A stretch of 64,000 bases of DNA, taken from contig NZ_BPQP01000022.1 in assembly GCF_022179305.1 (NCBI RefSeq), positions 1 through 64,000 on the forward strand, given 5' to 3'. This DNA is from Methylobacterium iners (GTDB lineage: Bacteria; Pseudomonadota; Alphaproteobacteria; Rhizobiales; Beijerinckiaceae). The notes below the pieces were generated by a model. It did no database searches and had not been told where the DNA came from. It worked only from the letters and a program-made list of their open reading frames with translations. Positions 46,435 to 56,465 of this stretch are shown here, in pieces. Position 1 is the first letter of the stretch. Each line of letters begins with the position of its first letter. The translations under genes and the position numbers were made by a program.

Positions 46435-49400
46435 TTGGCCGCTCTTGAGGCCTCGTCGAAGAGGCTCAATTTCTTGGGGCCGACGAGCAGCGAGACCGCG
46501 CGGCTCATTGAATCCTTCGACTGGGCTTCGACGTCGCTCGGGGCGCTCGGTACTTGGCCGCAGAGCCTCAAGACCGCAGTCTCGATGCTGCTCTACTCGC
46601 CGGTGCCGATCGTGCTGCTCTGGGGCGAGCACGGCGTCATGCTCTACAATGACGCCTATTCGGTCTTCGCGGGAGGGCGGCATCCGGCGCTGCTCGGCTC
46701 GCGGGTGCGCGAGGGTTGGCCCGAGGTCGCCGCGTTCAACGACAACGTCATGAGGGTCGGGCTTGCCGGCGGCACGCTCGCCTACGAGGACCAGGAGCTG
46801 ACCCTCTACCGGCACGGGCGTGCGGAGCAGGTCTGGATGAACCTGGACTACTCGCCGGTGATGGACGAGCGCGGCCGGCCCGCGGGCGTGCTGGCGATCG
46901 TCGTCGAGACCACAATGCGGGTTCTCGCCGAACGCCGCATCAAGGAAAGCAGCGAGCGTTTTTGCGCCTTCGTGACCGCAAGCTCCAACGCCCTCTTCAG
47001 GATGAGCCCGGACTGGGCCGAGCTGCGCGAGCTCGACGGGCGAGGCTTCCTCGCGGACGCTGAAGCACCGCGGACGGACTGGCTCGAGGCCTATGTCCAC
47101 CCCGACGATCAGCCCCTCGTGGCGGCCGCAATTGAGGCGGCCGTCGCCGCCCGAAGCACCTTCGATCTCGAGCATCGCGTCCGGCGTGCGGACGGCAGCG
47201 TCGGGTGGACGCATTCGCGGGCCGTGCCGATCCTGGATCGCGGCGGCGCCGTCGTCGAATGGTTCGGCGCGGCCAGCGACGTGACCGACCGGCACCATGC
47301 CGCCGACCGCCTGCGCCAGAGCGAGGAGCGTCAGCGCTTCCTGCTCGACCTCGGGGATCGGACCCGTGGCCTCGCCGATCCGGAGGCCGTCATCGCCGCG
47401 ACCACGCGCGCGCTCGGCGAGCGGCTCGGGGCGAGCCGGGTGGCATTCGCGGAGATCGACGAGGCGCAGGACCTCGCCCTCATCCGCGGCGGCTGGACGG
47501 ATGGGACCGTCGATCATCTGCCGAGCGCATTGCGGATGGCCGATTTCAGCGGTCCAATGATCGATCGCCTGCGGTCCGGCCGCACCTTGCGCGTCGACGA
47601 CGCCTCTATCGATCCGCACACGAAGCGCAACCTCGCTGCCCTGGACGCAATCCGTGCGCGGGCCATCGTCAGCGTCCCGCTCCTGAAGGACGGAGTCCTC
47701 GTCGCGAACCTCAACCTGCATCAGGCCCGGCCGCGCGCCTGGACCGATGCGGAGGTCGACCTCATCGAAGCCGCAGCCGAGCGGACCTGGGCGGCCGTCG
47801 AGCGGGCGCGCTCCGAGGCGGCGTTGCGCGCCAGCGAGGCGCGGCTGCGCTTCATGAGCGAGCTGGACGAGGCGATGCGCGCCTCGCGCGACGCGCTCTG
47901 CGCGATGCTCGCCGCGGCCGAGCTCCTGGCACGAAGCCTGGGGGCCTCCCGCTGCGCCTATGCGGTGGTCGACGCGGATAACGACCGCTTCATCATCCAC
48001 GACGACTACACGGTACCGGGCCTGGCGAGTTCCGCGGGGACCTACAGCCTCGATCTGTTCGGCCCCCGGGCGGCGGCCGACATGCGGTCCGGGCGCACGC
48101 TCGTGATCCGCGACGTCGCGGGCGAGCTCGCACCCGGCGAGGGCCGCGAGATGTTCCAGGCCATCGGCATCGATGCGATCGTCTGCTGTCCCCTCGTCAA
48201 GGAAGGGCGGCTCGTCGCGATGATGGCCGTGCACCAGGTCCAATCGCGCGGCTGGCACCCCGACGAGGTCGCCCTGGTCGAGACGGTGGTCGAGCGCTGC
48301 TGGGCGCATGTGGAGCGGGTCGGCGCCGAGGCGCGACTGCGCGCGAGCGAGGCGCGGTTCCGCGGCGTGTTCGATTCCAAGCTCACCGGGCTGTCCATCT
48401 TCGACGCGCGGACCGGCGAGACACTGGCGATCAACGACACCTTCCTCGCCATGACGGGCCATAGCCGGGCCGACTTCGAAGAAGGCCGCTGGGACTGGCG
48501 GGATTTCACGATCCCCGACTACCTGCCCCTCGACGAGACCGCCTTCGCGCAGGCGCGCGAACGTGGCTGGTGGGAGCCCTACGAAAAGGAATATCGCAGG
48601 CTCGACGGCGGGCGCTTTCCCGTGCGCATCTCCTCGGCGCCGCTCGCCGGCGAGCCGGATCGCGTCGTCGTCTCGATCCAGGACATCAGCGAGGCGCGGG
48701 CGGCCGAGGCGGAGCTGCGGGAAAGCGAGAAGCGCCTCCAGCTCGCCAAGCAGGCTGCCGGCATCGGCGTCTGGGATTGGGATCTCACCACGAACGCGAT
48801 CACCTGGTCGTCGGAGATGTATCAGGTGCTCGGGGTCGATCCCGCGACGCCGCCGGAGCGCCTCTTCGAAGCATGGACGAACGTGCTGCACCCGGCCGAC
48901 CGCGAGGCGGCCGAGACCGTCGCGAAGGAGAGTGCCACGACGGGCGACATCTTCTCGATGGATGTACGCGTCCTGCGCGACAGCGGTGAGGTGCGCTGGG
49001 TGCGCTCGCAGGGCATGGCGGTTCGGGACCGTGACGGTCGGCCGATCCGGCTCACCGGGATCAACGTGGACGTGACGGGCCAGCACCGGCTCGAGGAGGA
49101 GTTGCGCGACAGGGCGGACCAGCTCGCCCAGACCGTCGAAGAGCGCACCCGCGAGCGCAACCGCGTCTTCGACCTCTCGAGCGAGCTCTTCGCGGCGGCC
49201 GGCTTCGACGGCTACCTCAAGACGATCAACCCGGCCTGGTCGAAGCTTCTCGGATACACCGAGGTCGAGCTTCTCTCGCGGCCCTTCGTCGAACTGGTGC
49301 ACCCCGGCGATCACGAGGCGGCAGCCAAGGTCGTCTCCGAGCTCGCGGCAGGTCGTCCCGTCGGACATTTCGAGGATCGACTCGTACGGAAGAACGGCGA

Positions 49401-50649
49401 GGTGGTCTGGATCGCCTGGACGGCGGTGCCCGAAGGGGATCGCTTCTACGCCGTGGGGCGTGACGTGACCCAGGACCGTTTCCGCGACGAAGCCCTGCGC
49501 CAGGCGCAGAAGATGGAGGCGGTCGGCCAGCTCACCGGCGGGGTGGCCCACGACTTCAACAACCTGCTCACCATCATCAAGAGCTCGACCGACCTGCTGC
49601 GCCGACCCGGCCTCGCCGACGATCGCCGTCAGCGCTACGTCGGCGCGATCTCGGACACCGTCGACCGGGCCTCGAAGCTCACGGGCCAGCTCCTCGCCTT
49701 CGCGCGCCGCCAGGCGCTGAAGCCCGAGGTCTTCGACGCGGCAAGCTGCATCCAGGCGATCGCGGACATGCTGCGCACCATCGTGGGGTCCCGCGTCCAG
49801 ATCATCACGCATTTCCCGGAAGGCGGCTGCTTCGTCGAGGCCGACGCGAGCCAGTTCGAGACCGCGATCGTCAACATGGCCGTGAATGCGCGCGACGCCA
49901 TGTACGGCCAGGGCACGCTCACGGTGCAGGTCCGTTCCGCGCAGGCCATGCCGGCGATCCGGGGCCATCGCGGCGGACCGGGACCGTTCGTCGCCGTCTC
50001 GCTCGCGGATACGGGCTCGGGCATTCCCGAGGATAAGCTCGTCCAGATCTTCGAACCCTTCTTCACGACGAAGGAGGTCGGCAAGGGGACCGGGCTCGGC
50101 CTGTCCCAGGTCTACGGCTTCGCCAAGCAGTCGGGCGGCGACGTGGCCGCCGACAGCACCGTGGGACATGGCACGACCTTCACCCTCTACCTGCCTCGCG
50201 CGAAGGGGGCGGGAGCGCACGAAGCGGGCAGTGCCGTGCCGGCGCCGATGGTCGAGGGGGGACACGGGCAGCGGGTCCTCGTGGTGGAGGACAACGAGGC
50301 GGTGGGCGCCTTCTCCACGCAGGTGCTTCAGGATCTCGGCTACGAGACGACCTGGGCGGTCAATGCCAGCGAGGCTCTGAGGCTTCTCGCCGAGGTGAAC
50401 GGCTTCGATGCCGTCTTCTCGGACGTGGTCATGCCGGGCATGAGCGGGATCGAACTCGGGCAGGAGATCCGCCGCCGCTACCCGGATCTGCCGGTAGTGC
50501 TGACCTCCGGCTACAGCCATGTGCTCGCCGAGGAAGGCCGTCACGGCTTCGAGCTGCTCCAGAAGCCCTACGCTGCCGAAGAGTTGTCGAAGGTGTTGCG
50601 CCGTGTGACGCGGGGCCAACGGGCGCCATCGAGCGCCGCCCCCGCGTAG
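46435..50649 (+). CDS. Hybrid histidine kinase with five PAS and two GAF domains
   Basis: Cytoplasmic protein of 1,404 residues without membrane segments. Order: PAS-like (about 25-145), PAS (160-285), GAF (300-455), GAF (470-630), PAS (640-755; [16 protein letters not shown]), PAS (770-885; [17 protein letters not shown]), PAS (905-1020), HisKA with H1039 in [11 protein letters not shown], HATPase ([40 protein letters not shown]), receiver with D1330 in [12 protein letters not shown]. The start is TTG 46435 behind GGAAGGA (46421-46427); a GTG at 46399 is the alternative. The signal is unknown; PAS/GAF input suggests light, redox or small ligands. Confidence 0.88.
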   Translation: MAALEASSKRLNFLGPTSSETARLIESFDWASTSLGALGTWPQSLKTAVSMLLYSPVPIVLLWGEHGVMLYNDAYSVFAGGRHPALLGSRVREGWPEVAAFNDNVMRVGLAGGTLAYEDQELTLYRHGRAEQVWMNLDYSPVMDERGRPAGVLAIVVETTMRVLAERRIKESSERFCAFVTASSNALFRMSPDWAELRELDGRGFLADAEAPRTDWLEAYVHPDDQPLVAAAIEAAVAARSTFDLEHRVRRADGSVGWTHSRAVPILDRGGAVVEWFGAASDVTDRHHAADRLRQSEERQRFLLDLGDRTRGLADPEAVIAATTRALGERLGASRVAFAEIDEAQDLALIRGGWTDGTVDHLPSALRMADFSGPMIDRLRSGRTLRVDDASIDPHTKRNLAALDAIRARAIVSVPLLKDGVLVANLNLHQARPRAWTDAEVDLIEAAAERTWAAVERARSEAALRASEARLRFMSELDEAMRASRDALCAMLAAAELLARSLGASRCAYAVVDADNDRFIIHDDYTVPGLASSAGTYSLDLFGPRAAADMRSGRTLVIRDVAGELAPGEGREMFQAIGIDAIVCCPLVKEGRLVAMMAVHQVQSRGWHPDEVALVETVVERCWAHVERVGAEARLRASEARFRGVFDSKLTGLSIFDARTGETLAINDTFLAMTGHSRADFEEGRWDWRDFTIPDYLPLDETAFAQARERGWWEPYEKEYRRLDGGRFPVRISSAPLAGEPDRVVVSIQDISEARAAEAELRESEKRLQLAKQAAGIGVWDWDLTTNAITWSSEMYQVLGVDPATPPERLFEAWTNVLHPADREAAETVAKESATTGDIFSMDVRVLRDSGEVRWVRSQGMAVRDRDGRPIRLTGINVDVTGQHRLEEELRDRADQLAQTVEERTRERNRVFDLSSELFAAAGFDGYLKTINPAWSKLLGYTEVELLSRPFVELVHPGDHEAAAKVVSELAAGRPVGHFEDRLVRKNGEVVWIAWTAVPEGDRFYAVGRDVTQDRFRDEALRQAQKMEAVGQLTGGVAHDFNNLLTIIKSSTDLLRRPGLADDRRQRYVGAISDTVDRASKLTGQLLAFARRQALKPEVFDAASCIQAIADMLRTIVGSRVQIITHFPEGGCFVEADASQFETAIVNMAVNARDAMYGQGTLTVQVRSAQAMPAIRGHRGGPGPFVAVSLADTGSGIPEDKLVQIFEPFFTTKEVGKGTGLGLSQVYGFAKQSGGDVAADSTVGHGTTFTLYLPRAKGAGAHEAGSAVPAPMVEGGHGQRVLVVEDNEAVGAFSTQVLQDLGYETTWAVNASEALRLLAEVNGFDAVFSDVVMPGMSGIELGQEIRRRYPDLPVVLTSGYSHVLAEEGRHGFELLQKPYAAEELSKVLRRVTRGQRAPSSAAPA

Positions 50650-50804
50650 GCCCGTCCTCCCGGACCAGATGTTCGATCGGCCGGATCAATCGCACGACAA
50701 GGGAACTCTCCAGCAATACGTCTGTTACTCTGGCCCTGCGCTAAGCCCTTCGAGATCTAATTGCTCCTAACCGATGTGAATGCGGTCAGGTCGCGTGAGG
50801 CCCA

Positions 50805-51335
50805 TTGGTCTTGGGCAATCCCAACGAACCCCCGGAGGGGACGCTGAAGAAGAAGCTGCGCTCACCGCGCAACCAGGTTGCCGCGCTGCCGTTCCGGCTC
50901 GACGCGGACGGTCGTCCCGAGATCCTTCTGGTGACCTCGCGTGAGACGAAGCGCTGGATCATCCCGAAGGGCTGGCCGATGCGGGGGCGCAAGGACCACC
51001 GCGCGGCCGAGCAGGAGGCCTACGAGGAAGCCGGGTTGAAGGGGCGCGTCGCCAAGAAGGCGGTCGGCCATTACCGCTACGACAAGCTGCTCAGCGACGG
51101 CAGCACGGTGGCCTGTTCGGTGGAGGTGTACCCGATGAAGGTGCGCCAGGAGCGCAAGCGCTGGCCCGAAGCCGCGCAGCGCGATCGCCGCTGGTACGCG
51201 GCGGACGAGGCGGCGAGCCTCGTCAACGAGAGCGACCTGCAGCAATTGCTGCTGGCCTTCGGGGCCAAGTCCCACCCTGCGGGCGAGGCCGGGTGCGAGA
51301 CCAGGTCCGCCGGACTGCGTGCCTGCAAGACCTGA
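50805..51335 (+). CDS. Nudix hydrolase (DIPP-like)
   Basis: Protein of up to 176 residues. RNQVAALPFRLDADGRPEIL opens the fold and RWIIPKGWPMRGRKDHRAAE plus QEAYEEAGLKG form the Nudix box. The G-W-P-x-x-x-x-K and A-x-x-E-A-x-E-E-A-G pattern is that of diphosphoinositol-polyphosphate-phosphohydrolase-like enzymes common in Rhizobiales. There is no ATG before the conserved part: TTG 50805 or 50811 are possible, or a CTG at 50844 immediately after GGAGGGG. The C-terminal 25 residues are low-complexity. Confidence 0.85.
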   Translation: MVLGNPNEPPEGTLKKKLRSPRNQVAALPFRLDADGRPEILLVTSRETKRWIIPKGWPMRGRKDHRAAEQEAYEEAGLKGRVAKKAVGHYRYDKLLSDGSTVACSVEVYPMKVRQERKRWPEAAQRDRRWYAADEAASLVNESDLQQLLLAFGAKSHPAGEAGCETRSAGLRACKT

Positions 51336-51395
51336 TCTCTGCGCCCAAGAGAATTGCCTTCGAACCGCGGCAACCGGTCCCGCGATCCGCGGGTC

Positions 51396-52385
51396 TCAGC
51401 GCGTCGCGATGCGGTTGACCACGAAGGCATTGCCTGAGAACTGGACCTGGCCGCCGGCGCCGAGATGATCCAGCATCAGCCGGAGATTGCGCGCGAGCCG
51501 GGCGGAATCCGCGCGGGTCTCGTACCAGTACTCGGAGGAGGAAGCTCCCGAGCGCACCGGCCGATGGTGCTCGTAGCAGCGGAAGGCGGCCATGTATTCC
51601 TCGGCGGCCTGGATGTCCTGGGCCGAGAAGCCGTTCAGCCGCACGGTGTAGGCCGTGGGAAGGCCGCCGCAGGCTTCCGCCGGAAGCGCGACGGTCTCGC
51701 CCGGCGCCGCACCGCCGGCCCCGAGGAGCGTCGTGCCGAGCGCCGGTCCCGGCCCCGCATTGGAGCGCCGCGGCGCCACGACCCCGTCGAGCTTGGCCGT
51801 CAGCGCCCCGGCGACGTCGGCGGCGATCGTCTTGGCCTCGGCACCCACCCGCTCCAGCAGGCATTCGCGGTCGCAGCCCTGCGGCAGCGGCGGCAGCTGT
51901 ACGCCGGCGACCTCGAAGGCGCCGAGCGACTGGCCCGTCCGCACGTTGTGGAGGCGGCCGGGAATGCGCACCTCGGGCCGGACGATGTCGGAATAGCCCG
52001 ACTTCGAGGCCGAGGCGTAGATCTGGAAGATGGCGATCACGTCGATGGGCGGGTTCTGCACCGCGCGGGCGACCTCGATCAGCTCCGCGTCGCGGCGGCG
52101 GACGCGGTTGGGCTGGGTGAAGCCCATGGCGACGGCGGTCTCGTCGTAGACGTTGTATCCGCGCAGGTTCATCGACTCGGACAATTCGGTGATGACGCGC
52201 TGGAAGATGCGGTTGCCGCGCGGCACGGAATCCTCGTCCGCGTCCTCGCCCATCACCACGATGTTGGGCTTGGGCTGCGCCAGGGCAGCCGGCGGTGAGA
52301 AGCCGAGGAAGGCCGCCGCGAAGGCGGCCAGCGCCGCCAGGCGCAGAGGCGTGGGCATGCGCGTGGGGCGATCATTGATGCTCAT
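51396..52385 (-). CDS. Exported protein of the caspase cluster, unknown family
   Basis: Protein of 329 residues with a signal peptide (PTPLRLAALAAFAAAFLGFS, cleavage near ALAQP at 36). The mature part opens PNIVVMGEDADEDSVPRGNR and contains IDVIAIFQIYASASKSGYSD, VRTGQSLGAFEVAGVQLPPL and a C-terminal stretch AQDIQAAEEYMAAFRCYEHH. A pattern of alternating strands with conserved Asp/Glu near 45-52 suggests an alpha/beta periplasmic domain. No family recognised. It is the last gene of the leftward cluster, 54 bp after the OmpA-domain gene. Confidence 0.7.
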   Translation of the reverse strand: MSINDRPTRMPTPLRLAALAAFAAAFLGFSPPAALAQPKPNIVVMGEDADEDSVPRGNRIFQRVITELSESMNLRGYNVYDETAVAMGFTQPNRVRRRDAELIEVARAVQNPPIDVIAIFQIYASASKSGYSDIVRPEVRIPGRLHNVRTGQSLGAFEVAGVQLPPLPQGCDRECLLERVGAEAKTIAADVAGALTAKLDGVVAPRRSNAGPGPALGTTLLGAGGAAPGETVALPAEACGGLPTAYTVRLNGFSAQDIQAAEEYMAAFRCYEHHRPVRSGASSSEYWYETRADSARLARNLRLMLDHLGAGGQVQFSGNAFVVNRIATR

Positions 52386-52439
52386 GAACGGGTCTCCTGA
52401 TAATCGTGACGGTGGGAAGGATCGGCTTCGCCGAAGGAC

Positions 52440-53258
52440 CTAGTCGTCGCAGTCGAGCGGCGTCGGCGCGGCGCCGAAATCGTCGAGGTCGAGGACGACG
52501 CGCCGGCGCGGATCGATGAGGCCGTCCTCGCGGCACAGCGCGGTGGCGGGCGCGTCGAAGCGCAGGCGAGCGCTCGGCGGGGCGATCAGGCTCACCTCGA
52601 CCCGGCGGTTGAGCCGCGACAGCGGGCTGTCGGCGACCTTGAGGCGGGTCGCGCCCCAGCCGTGGATGCGCAGGCGGTTCGGGTCGATGCCGTAGGCCTC
52701 GACGAGCCAGGCCCTGACCGCCTGGGCGCGGTCGAGGGAGAGCCGGCGGTTGTAGAGGGCGCCGCCGGCCGCGTCGGTGTGGCCGGCGATGAGGAAGCCG
52801 TGGCGGGCCAAGGCCGGCGCGCTCAGCGCCTCGCCGAGCGGCTGGAGCTGGATGCGCGCCTCCGGCGTCAGGCGGGCGCTGTCGTAGGCGAAGAACACGG
52901 TGAGATCGACGGCCCTGGCCACGTCGACGCGGATTCTAGGACCGCCGTCGCCGGGATCGACGCCGAGCGGACGGGCCGGAGCGCCGGGATTGCCGTCGGC
53001 GAAGGGAGCGAGCGAGCGGATGATCGCGGTCGCGGAGGGGTTCGTGACTCCCGCCTCGGCCCGCTCGGCGGCTTCGTCGCGCGCGGGAGGCCGCGGCGGG
53101 GCCGCTTCCTCGGCGGGAACTTCCGGCGCCCTGCGCCCCGGCACCTCGGTCAGCGGGTTTGCCTGCGCCGCGGCGGCGCCCGTCAGGACCAGCGACAGGC
53201 CCAGGGCGAAGCGAAGGCGGCGTGCGAGACCCGATGGATCGCGAAGGGCTTGCATCAT
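52440..53258 (-). CDS. OmpA-family protein
   Basis: Protein of 272 residues. A signal peptide (LRFALGLSLVLTGAAAAQA, to about 33) is followed by a Pro/Glu/Ala linker to about 110. An OmpA-like peptidoglycan-binding domain fills about 115-235: TVFFAYDSARLTPEARIQLQ, FLIAGHTDAAGGALYNRRLS and LRIHGWGATRLKVAD, ending NRRVEV. The conserved G-H-T-D and R-R-x-x-x-V are present. It should tether the system to peptidoglycan. Two adjacent ATGs (MM) open the frame. Part of the leftward caspase cluster. Confidence 0.82.
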   Translation of the reverse strand: MMQALRDPSGLARRLRFALGLSLVLTGAAAAQANPLTEVPGRRAPEVPAEEAAPPRPPARDEAAERAEAGVTNPSATAIIRSLAPFADGNPGAPARPLGVDPGDGGPRIRVDVARAVDLTVFFAYDSARLTPEARIQLQPLGEALSAPALARHGFLIAGHTDAAGGALYNRRLSLDRAQAVRAWLVEAYGIDPNRLRIHGWGATRLKVADSPLSRLNRRVEVSLIAPPSARLRFDAPATALCREDGLIDPRRRVVLDLDDFGAAPTPLDCDD

Positions 53259-53395
53259 CGAACTCCCGGATGTGGTCGAGCGAGCCGTCGTGGCCCCCTC
53301 ACACCCTCCCCCCTGGACACGGCAGAGCGCGTTTCGGCGCCGCGCTTTCGTCGGACCTGCAGAATGTTCTCGGCCGCCCTCGCGCAAGCGGGTGC

Positions 53396-54373
53396 TCACC
53401 GGCCGCGCAGGATCGCGTTCATCCCGCCCGGGTCGAGCGGTGCCGCCGAGGGCGCGGTTGCGGAGGGCGCGCCCGTCGAGGGGCCGACCTTCGCGCTCGC
53501 CGCGGTGGCGCCCTGCCCGCCCGCGATCTCGGCCAGGATGCGGCTGTGCTTCAGGATCGCCGCGAGACGCGTCGCGCTGTTGAAGCTCGACGGGTCCCTC
53601 GGATCGAGCCCGCCCTCCTTGTGGAGCGCGATGCCGGCCACCGAGCCGTCGAACATGAGCGAGCCGGAGGAGCCCCCCAGCGTGTCGCAGCGATGGTGGA
53701 GATTGGCGTCGCCGGGCTGGTCCTTCATGGCGAAGCAGCGGAACCGGCTCATCACCTTCGGGCGCCCGAGGGGATGGTGGATCACCAGCATGGACCGGGC
53801 GGCGGGCACCGCCTCCCCCGAGATGCGGGCGGTGCCGTATTCCCGCGTCGGGTTCCCGGCGGCCCTCGCGACGGCGTAGTCGAGGCGGGCGTCGAACTCG
53901 ACCGGGCGTGCCTCGATCTCGAAGCGCTTCGACCCCCGGCCGTCCAGCGTCAGGAAATCCATCAGGATCGAGGCCTTGACCGGCGAGACCTCGCCCGATT
54001 GCGGAAGGCAATGGTGGTTCGTGAGGACGTAGTCGCCCGGCAGCAGCGTGCCGGTGCAGGAGGCCCCGACCGTCTGTCCGGTGCGGTTGTTCTTCATCAC
54101 GACGTCGACCCGGCCGACCGGACGGGCCAGGGCCGCGATTGGGTCCTTGGGGTCGAGCTCGGCGATCGGCTCGAAGGCGCCCTTGTTCTGGTCGATGAAG
54201 GCGACGGCGTCGCCCGTGGTCTGGCGCAGGGGCAGCTGCGCCCGCCCGTAATCGGCGGGGTCGAAGCCGACCGTCTGGGCATGCGCCGCGGTGCCGGCCA
54301 GTCCCGCCAGGAGCAGCCCCCCGAGGGCGAGGCTCGTGGCGGCGCGCTGCCGCATGCGAGGGCTCAAGACCAT
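53396..54373 (-). CDS. Exported trypsin-like serine protease
   Basis: Protein of 325 residues with a signal peptide (to about 32, AAHAQ). The chymotrypsin-fold triad is H121 in YVLTNHHCLP, D165 in DARLDYAVAR and S236 in CDTLGGSSGSLMF. Cys106/122 and 213/229 fit the expected disulfides. A Pro/Ala-rich tail follows. All catalytic residues are present, so it is likely active in the periplasm or outside. No PDZ domain follows, unlike DegP. It lies in the caspase cluster between the OmpA-domain gene and the single-pass membrane protein. Confidence 0.85.
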   Translation of the reverse strand: MVLSPRMRQRAATSLALGGLLLAGLAGTAAHAQTVGFDPADYGRAQLPLRQTTGDAVAFIDQNKGAFEPIAELDPKDPIAALARPVGRVDVVMKNNRTGQTVGASCTGTLLPGDYVLTNHHCLPQSGEVSPVKASILMDFLTLDGRGSKRFEIEARPVEFDARLDYAVARAAGNPTREYGTARISGEAVPAARSMLVIHHPLGRPKVMSRFRCFAMKDQPGDANLHHRCDTLGGSSGSLMFDGSVAGIALHKEGGLDPRDPSSFNSATRLAAILKHSRILAEIAGGQGATAASAKVGPSTGAPSATAPSAAPLDPGGMNAILRGR

Positions 54374-54482
54374 GCTCGTCCTCCGTTCCGCCGAGGGTTT
54401 ATGCCGAGACCATGACAGATCGTCAAAGACGCCAGGGCCTCCATCGCCCGGCCCCGCGCAGCGTGTCCCAGCAGCCGGGCCG

Positions 54483-55691
54483 TCACGGCGCGATCGCGTG
54501 CGCGAGGCTGGTCTCCCTGCCGTCGACCAAGACCTGGACCCGGTAGACGAAGTTTCGCGGGCCGTTCTCGCGCAGGAAATAGGCCTGGGCCCCGTCCGGC
54601 AGGGCGACGGGCGCGACGGCGGCGGCCCGCAGCTCCGGCCCGACCGTGACGCGCGCACCGGACCTGCCGACGAAGGCGAGGCCGCACAGCCGCGGTTCCG
54701 GGCGGCTCGCCCGGAGCCGCTCCGGCGCTTCCCGGGGGATGGGTCGGCGCTCGGGCGAATCCGCGCCGAACAGGACGCGCCGGCAGGACGAGCCCGCCCG
54801 GGCGTGCAGCTCCTCGACGAGAAGGGGCAGCTCGGGCGGCGCCTGTTCCGGGATTGGTCCCGCCGCAGGAGCCTGGGCGGTCGCCGCGGGTCGTGGGTCC
54901 TGCGGAGGCTTCTCCGGCGACGGCACCATCTTGGCTGCCGTCGCGTCGGGTGTCGCGACCGGACCATCGTTCGACGGCGTGCGCTCCGGCATGGCGGCCA
55001 AAATCGCTGCGCCCGCGGCGCCCAGGCCGAGCGCGACGAGCAGAGCGCTCCGAAGGACACGGCTGCCCGGACGGGGCGCCTCGGGAGGGCTCGTCCCGGG
55101 TTCCCCCGAGCTGCGGCCGAGGCGGGCCGCCGCGTCCGCGATGCCCGTCTGCGGCAGGAGGATCGGGGGCGTGGGCCGGCCGATGCCCGTCAGGACTCGC
55201 TCGGCCTCCGCGCGCTCACCCCCCGGCGGCAGCAGCACCGCGAGCGCCGTGCCGGCCGCGCCGTCAAGGAGATCGCGGGAGCGTTCGAGCTTGTCGAGAA
55301 GCGCGTAGTCGCCCGGGATCAGGCGGAGGTCGAGGTCGACCGCGCCTGTTGCCCAGACGATCAGCTCCGCCTCGGACGGGTCCGCGACGAGGCGATGGCC
55401 CATCGCCAGCAGCGCATGGGCGAGGCAGACCGGGGCCTCCCAGGAGCGGCCGGTGTCGAAGGAGCGCGTCAGGCGCAATTCGTGCGGCGACAGACCGGCC
55501 GCGGGCACGAGCCCGGCCAGGGGCCCCTCCGCCGCGGTCAGCCGGGCGTAATCGCCCGACCAGGGCAGCGGACGGTAATCGCCGTCGGCGAAGGCGGCCG
55601 AGGCCGGCAGACCCGCCCGGGGCCGCAGCGACTTGATCAGGATCGGCCCGCCGGTCGTCGGGACGACGACCAGGATGTGTCGCGGCGTCAT
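54483..55691 (-). CDS. Single-pass membrane protein of the caspase cluster
   Basis: Protein of 402 residues. The N-terminal 205 residues look cytoplasmic: ILVVVPTTGGPILIKSLRPR, LRLIPGDYALLDKLERSRDL and ALAVLLPPGGERAEAERVLT. One membrane segment lies at about 212-234 (LRSALLVALGLGAAGAAILA). A Pro/Ala linker and a C-terminal, probably periplasmic domain (about 290-402) contain SSCRRVLFGADSPE and LCGLAFVGRSGARVTVGPEL. The layout would connect cytoplasm and periplasm. No family recognised in either half. Start MTPRHILVVV at 55691. Confidence 0.65.
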   Translation of the reverse strand: MTPRHILVVVPTTGGPILIKSLRPRAGLPASAAFADGDYRPLPWSGDYARLTAAEGPLAGLVPAAGLSPHELRLTRSFDTGRSWEAPVCLAHALLAMGHRLVADPSEAELIVWATGAVDLDLRLIPGDYALLDKLERSRDLLDGAAGTALAVLLPPGGERAEAERVLTGIGRPTPPILLPQTGIADAAARLGRSSGEPGTSPPEAPRPGSRVLRSALLVALGLGAAGAAILAAMPERTPSNDGPVATPDATAAKMVPSPEKPPQDPRPAATAQAPAAGPIPEQAPPELPLLVEELHARAGSSCRRVLFGADSPERRPIPREAPERLRASRPEPRLCGLAFVGRSGARVTVGPELRAAAVAPVALPDGAQAYFLRENGPRNFVYRVQVLVDGRETSLAHAIAP

Positions 55692-55772
55692 GTCCGGGGA
55701 ATCAGGTTTCGGGGAACGTTCGGGCCTCTCGTCATGCGGCTTCCGGTTGATCACCTCGGTCGGTGCGCCGCT

Positions 55773-55883
55773 CTCCTCCCCCTTGCGGGGAGGAGGTAGG
55801 AGGTGGGGGTGGTTCCGCTTGGTGAGCGGCGGGGTCACCCAGCCACCCCCACGCCGAACCCCTCCCCGCAAGGGGGAGGGGAC
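55773..55883. repeat. Palindromic repeat with TTGCGGGGAGG arms
   Basis: Left arm CTCCTCCCCCTTGCGGGGAG and right arm CCTCCCCGCAAGGGGGAGGG are inverted, with a second paired layer (GGTGGGGGTGG against CCACCCCCAC) inside. It fills the gap between two genes of the caspase cluster. Repeats with CCTCCCCGCAAGGGGGAGG cores are common in alphaproteobacterial intergenic DNA. In the transcript it would form a long hairpin that could weaken read-through. Confidence 0.75.
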
Positions 55884-55916
55884 GCGCCGAGCCGAGCTGA
55901 TCAGGCGGAAATGGTA

Positions 55917-56465
55917 TCACAGAAGGAAGATCTCGGACTTCGGATCGGCGGCCAGGCGGGCGAGCAGGGCCGTCTCGGCGACCTCCGGGTCCAGGGCCAG
56001 CACGATGGTCCCGGCGATGGGAGCTCCGAGCTCCAGGCGGACGATCTCCGCCCCGAGTGCCGCCTCGATGAGGGAGGGGGCCGACGCGCCCTCGGCCACC
56101 CCGCGGATCAGGAGCAGCGCCATGGCCTCGGCGTCAGGCGGAACGATCTCCAGGGCGAAGGAGCCGAGGCGGCGCTGAACCACCGCGCCGTCCGAGGCGG
56201 CGATGGCCAGCGGCGTATGCGCCAGCGCCTGGCTCCGCAGCATGGCGCGGTAGCGCCGGCCCGTCGCGGGATCGTCGCGGATCTGGCGCTCGACGGCGAG
56301 GGAGACGGGCCGGCCGGGCACGCGGCGGACATGGGCCCACAAAGCAGCCGCGCTCAAGGAAGGTCGGGCCTCCGCCTCGGACCGGCGCGACCCGCGCGCG
56401 AGGTGGCGTGCGGCGTGGAGTTCGGCCAGCAGCCGGGCGGCCGCGGCATCGGACGGTGCGCTCAC
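55917..56465 (-). CDS. Soluble protein of the caspase cluster, unknown family
   Basis: Protein of 182 residues, no signal peptide or membrane segment. The N-terminal third is helical and basic (ARLLAELHAARHLARGSRRS). The middle RQIRDDPATGRRYRAMLRSQ and the beta-rich end FALEIVPPDAEAMALLLIRG, then LGAPIAGTIVLALDPEVAET suggest an alpha plus beta fold. It overlaps the upstream gene by 4 bp (ATGA), so the two are translationally coupled. No function can be given. Confidence 0.6.
   Translation of the reverse strand: MSAPSDAAAARLLAELHAARHLARGSRRSEAEARPSLSAAALWAHVRRVPGRPVSLAVERQIRDDPATGRRYRAMLRSQALAHTPLAIAASDGAVVQRRLGSFALEIVPPDAEAMALLLIRGVAEGASAPSLIEAALGAEIVRLELGAPIAGTIVLALDPEVAETALLARLAADPKSEIFLL

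Noticed and set aside
46180-50619. Open frame of about 1,479 codons antisense to the sensor kinase
   Set aside because: High GC removes stop codons from the antisense frame. The product is His/Arg/Gly-rich without domains, while the sense frame has clear PAS, GAF and kinase motifs.
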